Assembly: GCA_013331215.1 (NCBI GenBank)
Contig: DUGU01000213.1
Location: forward strand, 211 to 12,207
Reading direction: 5' to 3'
Source of the DNA: Methanoregulaceae archaeon
GTDB taxonomy: Archaea > Halobacteriota > Methanomicrobia > Methanomicrobiales > Methanospirillaceae
DNA: 11,997 nucleotides
The position numbers were made by a program, and so were the translations under genes. This document shows, piece after piece, positions 7,393 to 11,997 of the stretch (the first letter of the stretch is position 1; every line of letters begins with the position of its first letter). The notes under the pieces are model-generated. The model was not told where the DNA came from. It was given only the letters and a program-made list of their open reading frames with translations, and did no database searches.

Positions 7393-7631
7393 CAGAAAGC
7401 CACCCATCGGTAATCAGAGTGATACCCCCACCGAGCCTCCTGCCAGGCCGGTCCGAAAGGGATAGCGTGGGGACAGACGGTCTGACACGCCCTGCGGCCG
7501 GATGCGGCCCGGGGCTCCTCATGGACCGACGGCCTCCCTCAGAAAAGGAGGAGAACCCGGTTCTGGTGGATCGTTCGCGGACACGGAGACCACGGGTTCC
7601 TTTTTCGTGTGCTCCAGCATCCGGTTCAGGT
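7393..7631. other. Gap without a recognisable gene
   Basis: No frame in this stretch gives a recognisable protein and I see no tRNA or rRNA. It holds an orphan Shine-Dalgarno-like AAGGAGGAG (7545-7553) followed 12 nt later by GTG (7566), which is in frame with the LOR gene and could give a 22-residue N-terminal extension. It also has a CCTTTTTCG T-run at about 7599-7606, before the likely start of the LOR gene. Confidence 0.35.
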
Positions 7632-8138
7632 ATGCGTAGTGGCGATACGGCGACCGTGCCGCGCCGGTATCGGATGCGCGAGCGGCTCTTCGACCTCGGC
7701 GAGGACTTCACGGTCGAGGACGAATCGGGTCGCCCGGCATTCCGTGTCGACGGGAAGATGCTCACGCTCCGGAAGACCTTCGTGCTCGAGGACATCGACG
7801 GGCATCAGCTCGCGACCATCCGCCAGCCGCTGATCTCGCTTCGGGACACGGTGGTGATCGAACGGCCCGACGAGCCGCCGGCGACCGTGCGGCGACCGCT
7901 CCTCCCGCACCTCCGGCCGAGGTTCCATGTCGAATTCACCGAGGGCGACCTCGAGGTGGAGGGAACATCATCGGGCATGAGTACGTGGTCCGGAGGGGTC
8001 GCGAGACTGTCGCGCGGATCTCCAGGGAATGGTTTCAGCTCCGGGACACGTACGGGATCGAGGTCGAGCCCGGGGGGGGATCCGGCACTGATGATCTCGA
8101 TCGCGGTCGCACTCGAGGCGTTCGACGAGGGCGAGTAG
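7632..8138 (+). pseudogene. LURP-one-related (LOR/DUF567, tubby C-like) protein with two compensating frameshifts
   Basis: After correction of two single-base errors this is a protein of about 168 aa. The frame at the start gives RYRMRERLFDLGEDFTVEDE, then FRVDGKMLTLRKTFVLED and ATIRQPLISLRDTVVIE, the repeated beta-strand pattern of LURP-one-related proteins. At the GGG of 7961-7963 the frame must shift, one G short, to read GNIIGHEYVVRRGRETVARI and REWFQLRDTYGIEVEPG. At the G8 of 8072-8079 it must shift back, one G too many, to read DPALMISIAVALEAFDEGE and stop. All three pieces match the family in order, so this is one gene. The family has a 12-stranded barrel around a central helix; its cellular role in prokaryotes is unclear. 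The start is taken as ATG 7632; GTG 7656, ATG 7674 and GTG 7566 are in-frame alternatives and none has a well-spaced ribosome site. Confidence 0.85.
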
Positions 8139-8145
8139 ACTACTC
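8133..8145. repeat. Palindrome spanning two convergent stop codons
   Basis: GAGTAGACTACTC is symmetric around the central A at 8139. The plus-strand gene ends GAG-TAG and the minus-strand gene also ends GAG-TAG, so the two stops are one base apart and mirror each other. It may form a short hairpin shared by both mRNA ends; no T-run follows. Confidence 0.5.
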
Positions 8146-8775
8146 GAGCAGGACGAGCCCGATCGAGACCACGTCGGGCGAGACGATCTTCCCGTACTCG
8201 AGGTTTCGCGACGGAATCGTCCGCAGGTCCCAGCCGACCTTCCGGGCGGTTGCGAAGACGTCCATGCCCGCGGCCTCCATCGAGGGCCGGACGCGGTCCT
8301 GCGACCTGCAGAACCGGCGGTACGACTCGTCCACGGAGCCGGGCTGCTCCTCGGCCACGCACTCCTCGCAGAACGCACACGGGTACCCCCCGAAAGCGAA
8401 GGCCTTGTAAAACCCGTCGTAGAACGCGGTCTTCTCGAGCCGGTGGACGGTCGTGTTCACCCAGAGGATCAGGTCGCGGTAGAACATGTGGAAGTCCTCG
8501 GGGATCTCGTCGGGTCCGAATCGGCCGTGGCCGGGCACGCCGTCGAACCGGACGAGCAGCGCGGCCTCGTACTCGGCGAGCATGGCCCGCGTCTCGGCCG
8601 GTGCGGGCGCGTACGGCGGGCACGAGAGGTGCTTGGCGTAGCCCTTGCAGCCGTACCGGCACTTGAACCTGACCCACTCGGCGACAACGACGTCCCCCGG
8701 TGCGATCGGCACGGCAATAGCGCCGGCATCCGCCGCGAGCCCGGTCAGCGCCTCGATCTCTCCCTCGCGATTCAT
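8140..8775 (-). CDS. DUF2284 predicted metal-binding protein
   Basis: The protein has 211 aa from the ATG at 8775. It has the family's two cysteine clusters: RFKCRYGCKGYAKHLSCPPY (Cys39, Cys43, Cys52), and CAFCEEC (133-139) followed by Cys156 and the RPSMEAAGMDV segment (163-173). These cysteines probably hold iron-sulfur clusters; the biochemical function of DUF2284 is not established. I prefer 8775 because AAGGAG lies just before it (although only 2 nt away) and the family usually begins shortly before the first cysteine cluster. An in-frame ATG at 8814 would add 13 residues with no ribosome site. The upstream peroxiredoxin ends 44 nt before, so the two are probably cotranscribed. The gene is convergent with the LOR gene, with a single base between stops. 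Confidence 0.9.
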   Translation of the reverse strand: MNREGEIEALTGLAADAGAIAVPIAPGDVVVAEWVRFKCRYGCKGYAKHLSCPPYAPAPAETRAMLAEYEAALLVRFDGVPGHGRFGPDEIPEDFHMFYRDLILWVNTTVHRLEKTAFYDGFYKAFAFGGYPCAFCEECVAEEQPGSVDESYRRFCRSQDRVRPSMEAAGMDVFATARKVGWDLRTIPSRNLEYGKIVSPDVVSIGLVLLE

Positions 8776-8819
8776 CTCTCCTTCTCGACCGATGCAGGGG
8801 ACGGACCGGGGCATAAGGG

Positions 8820-9293
8820 TTACGCCGTCCGCCGGAGGAACTCGAGCGTCTCGTCGAGCGGCGGGACCTCGTGGACCGGGTAGACCCGGGCGAAGACGAT
8901 CCGGCCGTCGCGGTCGACCACGACGTTCGCCCGTTCGGAGAAGCCGTTCTTCTCCCGAAAGAGGCCGTACGCGCGGGCCACGGCGCCGTGCGGCCAGAAA
9001 TCGGCGAGGAGCGGAGTCGCGGCGACCCCGATCTCGCCCGCCCAGGCCCGCTTCGAGATCCAGGAGTCGATGCTGATTCCGACCGCGACGCAGTCGAGTT
9101 CGACGAACTCGGACCGGTGCGCCTCGAGCGCCCGCATCTGCGCGGCGCAGGCCCCGGTCCAGGCGAGGGGGTGAAAGGAGAGAAACCAGCGCTGCCCGTC
9201 GCCCGGCGAAAAGGTCACGGGTGCGCGCCGCTGGTCCTCGAGGGTGAAGCCCGTGGCCACTCGCCCCACGAGCCCCGTCTCATGATCGTCCAT
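8820..9293 (-). CDS. Peroxiredoxin (AhpC/TSA family)
   Basis: The protein has 157 aa. The active-site loop SFHPLAWTGACAAQM (39-53) holds the PxxxTxxC motif with Pro42, Thr46 and the peroxidatic Cys49. The conserved Arg is in ERANVVVDRDG, and the strand-helix order of the thioredoxin fold is complete. A second cysteine, Cys68 in ELDCVAVGIS, sits where resolving cysteines are uncommon, so it may be a 1-Cys enzyme or an atypical 2-Cys enzyme. It reduces hydrogen peroxide or organic peroxides in the cytoplasm using a thiol donor. The start ATG at 9293 fits the family N-terminus (GRVATGFTLED at 10-20); the frame is open further upstream, but that sequence is antisense to the acetyltransferase gene and not protein-like. 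There is no well-placed ribosome site. It is divergent from the GNAT gene and upstream of DUF2284 on the same strand. Confidence 0.93.
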   Translation of the reverse strand: MDDHETGLVGRVATGFTLEDQRRAPVTFSPGDGQRWFLSFHPLAWTGACAAQMRALEAHRSEFVELDCVAVGISIDSWISKRAWAGEIGVAATPLLADFWPHGAVARAYGLFREKNGFSERANVVVDRDGRIVFARVYPVHEVPPLDETLEFLRRTA

Positions 9294-9365
9294 GTCCGTG
9301 GATAGCGCTCCGATCGGATAAGGGGTTCGGCAGCTCCTTTGCCTCGCCCGGCGATCTGTCTCTGC
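9294..9365. promoter_or_regulatory. Divergent intergenic promoter region
   Basis: This 72-bp gap lies between the divergent peroxiredoxin and acetyltransferase starts and must hold promoters for one or both. The only AT-leaning element is GGATAAGG (9316-9323; CCTTATCC on the other strand), a weak TATA candidate. No clear ribosome site is present for either gene, so short or absent leaders are possible. Confidence 0.3.
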
Positions 9366-9869
9366 ATGGCATGGACCGTGCGGCCGTTCCGCGACGCAGA
9401 CTTTCCCGCAGTCTGGGCGCTCGAGCGGGTCCGCGACGTCGAGGGCTACGCCTCGGCCGTCACCATCCGTCAGGCCGCAGCCCTCTGGCCCGCGACCCTC
9501 CTCGTCGCGGACGAGGACGGCACGGCCGTCGGTTTCACGATCGGCGCGGCCTCGTCCGACCCCGCCGCCGGCTGGATCCTCCGGCTGAAGGTCCGCGAGG
9601 ATAGGCACCGGCAGGGGTGCGCGACGTCGCTCCTCCGTGCCGTGCTCGAGCGGCTCAGCGCCGAGGGTGTACGTACGGTCCGGCTCACGGTCGCGCCGGA
9701 GAACCGGCCGGCCCGTTCGCTCTATGCCGGGTTCGGCTTTCTCGAGGAGGCCGTGCTTCCCGAGTACTTCGGGCCGGGCGAGGATCGCCTCCTGCTCTGC
9801 CGCCGGATCGACCCCGCCGCTCTCGCCTCCGCCGGCGGGATGGAGGGGCCGGGGCGGTCCGGCGAGTGA
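9366..9869 (+). CDS. GNAT family N-acetyltransferase, RimI-like
   Basis: The protein has 167 aa. The N-terminal VRPFRDADFPAVWALER is the typical first strand and helix. Motif A, ILRLKVREDRHRQGCATSLL (71-90), carries the acetyl-CoA pyrophosphate loop in the form HRQGCA, with His where Arg/Gln is usual. Motif B, VAPENRPARSLYAGFGF (109-125), followed by EYFGPGEDRLLL, resembles the ribosomal-protein and N-terminal acetyltransferases (RimI/Ard1 type). It should transfer acetyl from acetyl-CoA to a protein N-terminus or another amine; the substrate is not readable from sequence. ATG 9366 gives the standard family start; an in-frame TTG at 9339 would add nine residues and is less likely. It is convergent with trpA 40 nt away. 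Confidence 0.9.
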   Translation: MAWTVRPFRDADFPAVWALERVRDVEGYASAVTIRQAAALWPATLLVADEDGTAVGFTIGAASSDPAAGWILRLKVREDRHRQGCATSLLRAVLERLSAEGVRTVRLTVAPENRPARSLYAGFGFLEEAVLPEYFGPGEDRLLLCRRIDPAALASAGGMEGPGRSGE

Positions 9870-9909
9870 CCGCCGGGAGCCGGCCGTATCGTTGTCCCGT
9901 GTCCACCCG

Positions 9910-10716
9910 TCAACCGGGCGACCGGTCGAGGGCGGCGCGGAGGGAGAGGACGTACGCGCCGAGCGCACGATGCAGCGCCGGCTCGTCGCTCCGGTGCACC
10001 TCGACCAGGGAGACGATCGCGGAACCGACGATCGCCCCGTCCGCGCCGGCCGCGACGACGGCGCATGCCTGGTCGGGGGTCGCGATCCCGAAGCCGACCG
10101 CGATCGGCAGGTCCGTAACCCCCCTCAGCCGTTCGACGAACGGCCCCACCGCTACGGGAGTACCGTCGCGGACTCCCGTCACCCCGCGGGTCGAGACCGC
10201 GTAGACGAACCCCTCCGCCTCCCGCCCGATCCGTGCGAGCCGGGGGTCGCCGGTCGACGGCGACGCCATCAGGACCCGGTCGAGCCCGGCGACGCGGCAG
10301 GCGGGGAGGAGTTCGTCCGACTGCTCGACCGGGAGGTCGACGCAGAGAAGTCCGTCGACGCCGGCGGCGGCCGCCTCGCGACAGAACCGGTCGACCCCGT
10401 ACCGGTAAAGCACGTTGAAGTAGCAGAGCAGCACGATCGGCGCGTCGGCCCCGCCGTCCCGGAGCGTCCGGACGAGGGCGAAGAGCTTCGCCGGGGTCAT
10501 GCCGGCGGCAAGGGCCCGTGCATCGGCCCGCTCGATCACGCTCCCGTCTCCGGTCGGGTCCGAGTACGGCATGCCGAGCTCGAGGACGTCGGCGCCCGAG
10601 GCGAGGAGGGTCGCTGCGATCCGCGCCGAGGTCGCGGGATCGGGGTCTCCGGCGACCGTGAACGCGACGAGGGCGGGACGGCGCGGATCGGAGAAGGCGC
10701 ATGCGAGTCGGCTCAC
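9910..10716 (-). CDS. trpA: Tryptophan synthase alpha subunit
   Basis: The protein has 268 aa, the usual length. It cleaves indole-3-glycerol phosphate to indole and glyceraldehyde 3-phosphate within the alpha2beta2 complex. The catalytic Glu46 is in [11 protein letters not shown] and Asp57 in DPTGDGS, at the family spacing of 11. The barrel strands are recognisable: [36 protein letters not shown] and the phosphate-binding [12 protein letters not shown] and GAIVGSAIV. Some normally constant positions differ: DPxADGP is DPTGDGS, and YYNP is YFNV. The start is GTG, overlapping the trpB stop in GTGA, which implies translational coupling. It is the last gene of the trp run visible here. Confidence 0.96.
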   Translation of the reverse strand: MSRLACAFSDPRRPALVAFTVAGDPDPATSARIAATLLASGADVLELGMPYSDPTGDGSVIERADARALAAGMTPAKLFALVRTLRDGGADAPIVLLCYFNVLYRYGVDRFCREAAAAGVDGLLCVDLPVEQSDELLPACRVAGLDRVLMASPSTGDPRLARIGREAEGFVYAVSTRGVTGVRDGTPVAVGPFVERLRGVTDLPIAVGFGIATPDQACAVVAAGADGAIVGSAIVSLVEVHRSDEPALHRALGAYVLSLRAALDRSPG

Positions 10717-11891
10717 ACGACCACTCCCCGCCGACGCGCGAGGGCGTGCATGTCCTTGTCGCCCCGGCCCGAGATCGAGATCACCATGATCTCGTCCCGG
10801 GCCATCGTTCCGGAACGCCGGCGGGCCTCGGCGACCGCGTGCGCCGACTCGAGTGCCGGGATGATCCCCTCCGCGCGCGAGAGATACCCGAGGGCCTCGA
10901 CCGCCTCGTCGTCGGTCACGGCCGTGTACTCGACACGCCCGGTCTCGTGGTAGTGGGCGTGTTCGGGGCCGACGCCGGGGTAGTCGAGCCCGGCCGCGAT
11001 AGAGTGGGTGCCGGCCACCTGTCCGGCCGCATCCTGCAGCAGGTAGGAGAGGGTGCCGTGGAGCACGCCGGGGGCACCGGCCGAGAGGGTGGCGCCGTGC
11101 CTCCCGGTCTCGATCCCCTCACCGCCCGCCTCCACCCCGACCATCCGGACGGAAGGCTCGGCGGCAAACGGCGCGAACATCCCGATCGCGTTCGACCCGC
11201 CGCCGACGCAGGCGATCAGGAGGTCGGGGAGCCGACCTTCGGCGACCCTGCACTGGCGCCGGGTCTCGGCCCCGATCACGGCCTGGAAGTCCCGGACCAT
11301 CGTCGGGTACGGATGGGGCCCGGCGGCGGTGCCGAGCAGGTAGTGGGTCGTTTCGAACGACGCGGCCCAGTCGCGGAGGGCCTCGTTGATCGCGTCCTTG
11401 AGGGTCCGTGTCCCCGTCTCCACAGTGTGAACGGTCGCGCCGAGGAGCTCCATCCGGAAGACGTTCAGGCGCTGACGCTCGACGTCGAGGCCGCCCATGT
11501 AGACCTCGACCGGCAGGCCGAGCGCGGCGCCGACAATCGCGGTCGCGACCCCGTGCTGGCCCGCCCCGGTCTCGGCGATCAGCCGGGTCCGGCCCATGGA
11601 CTTCGCGAGCAGGGCCTGCCCGAGCGTGTTGTTCAACTTGTGGGCGCCGCCGTGGAGCAGGTCCTCGCGCTTGAGGTAGACCCGGCACCCGAGGTCGGCC
11701 GTGAGCCGGGGCGCGAAGGTCAGCGGAGTCGGGCGGCCCGCGTACTCGGACAGCAGGCGGCCGAGCTCGGCCGTGAAAGTGGGGTCGGCCCGGAACCGGT
11801 CGTAGGCCGCCTCGAGCTCGAGCACGGCCTCCATCAGGGTCTCGGGCATGTACCGGCCGCCGAAGCGTCCGAATCGTCCGTCGCCCGTCAT
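10713..11891 (-). CDS. trpB: Tryptophan synthase beta subunit
   Basis: The protein has 392 aa. It condenses indole from TrpA with serine using pyridoxal phosphate. The PLP lysine is Lys85 in HGGAHKLNN, the catalytic Glu107 is in AETGAGQHG, the phosphate-binding loop is [12 protein letters not shown], and SGRGDKDM closes the C-terminus. It resembles the standard TrpB1 type rather than the longer stand-alone TrpB2. The first residues [14 protein letters not shown] are the usual start, so ATG 11891 is chosen. An in-frame ATG at 11936 would add 15 residues that lie antiparallel to no known domain and inside trpC. The start overlaps the trpC stop (ATGA) and the stop overlaps the trpA start (GTGA). 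Confidence 0.97.
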   Translation of the reverse strand: MTGDGRFGRFGGRYMPETLMEAVLELEAAYDRFRADPTFTAELGRLLSEYAGRPTPLTFAPRLTADLGCRVYLKREDLLHGGAHKLNNTLGQALLAKSMGRTRLIAETGAGQHGVATAIVGAALGLPVEVYMGGLDVERQRLNVFRMELLGATVHTVETGTRTLKDAINEALRDWAASFETTHYLLGTAAGPHPYPTMVRDFQAVIGAETRRQCRVAEGRLPDLLIACVGGGSNAIGMFAPFAAEPSVRMVGVEAGGEGIETGRHGATLSAGAPGVLHGTLSYLLQDAAGQVAGTHSIAAGLDYPGVGPEHAHYHETGRVEYTAVTDDEAVEALGYLSRAEGIIPALESAHAVAEARRRSGTMARDEIMVISISGRGDKDMHALARRRGVVV

Positions 11892-11997
11892 AATGCCCGG
11901 AGCGCCTCCAGCGCCGTGCGGGGGCTCGGGGCCCACATCAGCGCCGAGCCGATCAGGAACGCGTCGCAGTCGGGAGCGAGCCGCAGGAGATCCGCCG
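11888..11997 (-). CDS. trpC: Indole-3-glycerol-phosphate synthase, C-terminal end (5' part outside window)
   Basis: The last 35 residues of the protein are present; the rest lies beyond the right edge. The segment [20 protein letters not shown] matches the C-terminal GADAFLIGxxLM.A.DP..AL signature of TrpC, which carries the phosphate-binding last strand and helix of the barrel. The TGA at 11888-11890 overlaps the trpB ATG in ATGA. Position directly before trpB in a trp operon supports TrpC over TrpF, whose ending differs. Confidence 0.85.
   Translation of the reverse strand, partial: ADLLRLAPDCDAFLIGSALMWAPSPRTALEALRAL

Noticed and set aside
6825..7631. Upstream extension of the LOR frame on the plus strand
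   Set aside because: It lies antisense to the ATPase start and its promoter and has no family similarity; only the part from about 7632 is LOR-like.
9294..9968. In-frame N-terminal extension of the peroxiredoxin
   Set aside because: It is antisense to the complete acetyltransferase gene and reaches into the trpA end. Peroxiredoxin similarity begins right after ATG 9293.

Overview
The window is GC-rich, densely coding and most likely archaeal. The evidence is a member of the archaemetzincin family, AT-rich TATA/BRE-like islands standing out of GC-rich DNA, a compact trpC-trpB-trpA operon and a DUF2284 protein. The proteins are not strongly acidic, so a haloarchaeon is unlikely. I infer a methanogenic euryarchaeon, probably Methanomicrobiales (Methanoculleus-like); this comes from family content and has not been checked by any search.

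Layout. At 3-338 (+) is the C-terminal end of an isocitrate/isopropylmalate dehydrogenase, followed 6 nt later by an unrecognised 469-aa protein (345-1754, +) whose N-terminal half looks like a PD-(D/E)XK nuclease fold lacking the usual lysine. Convergent to it is a 550-aa protein (1922-3574, -) with a degenerate J-domain-like start, TPR-like helices and two C-terminal membrane helices. A divergent promoter region (3575-3737) separates that gene from a short archaemetzincin-like protein (3738-4196, +) that has lost the first two zinc-binding histidines of its catalytic motif and has Asp at the third position. Next comes a P2-type cation ATPase (4390-7147, -) broken by one extra base in a C8/G8 tract, with a long leader and a palindrome-containing promoter near 7343-7392. 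A LURP-one-related (LOR/DUF567) gene (7632-8138, +) carries two mutually compensating single-base frameshifts. Convergent with it is a DUF2284 metal-binding protein (8140-8775, -), which follows a peroxiredoxin (8820-9293, -). A GNAT acetyltransferase (9366-9869, +) is divergent from the peroxiredoxin. The window ends with trpA (9910-10716), trpB (10713-11891) and the 3' end of trpC (11888-11997), all on the minus strand with 4-nt overlaps.

How the genes work together. The trpCBA block performs the last steps of tryptophan synthesis. The dehydrogenase at the left edge probably serves leucine-type or a related 2-oxoacid pathway. Peroxiredoxin and DUF2284 look like a small redox/metal transcription unit. 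The middle of the window is the unusual part: two proteins whose catalytic motifs have eroded (archaemetzincin-like and PD-(D/E)XK-like), a J-domain-like protein with no HPD motif, and a P-type ATPase whose usual transport-site residues are absent.

Quality caution. All three frame breaks sit in G/C homopolymers (C8 at 5638-5645, G3 at 7961-7963, G8 at 8072-8079). Homopolymer length error is the simplest explanation; phase variation or real decay are the alternatives.
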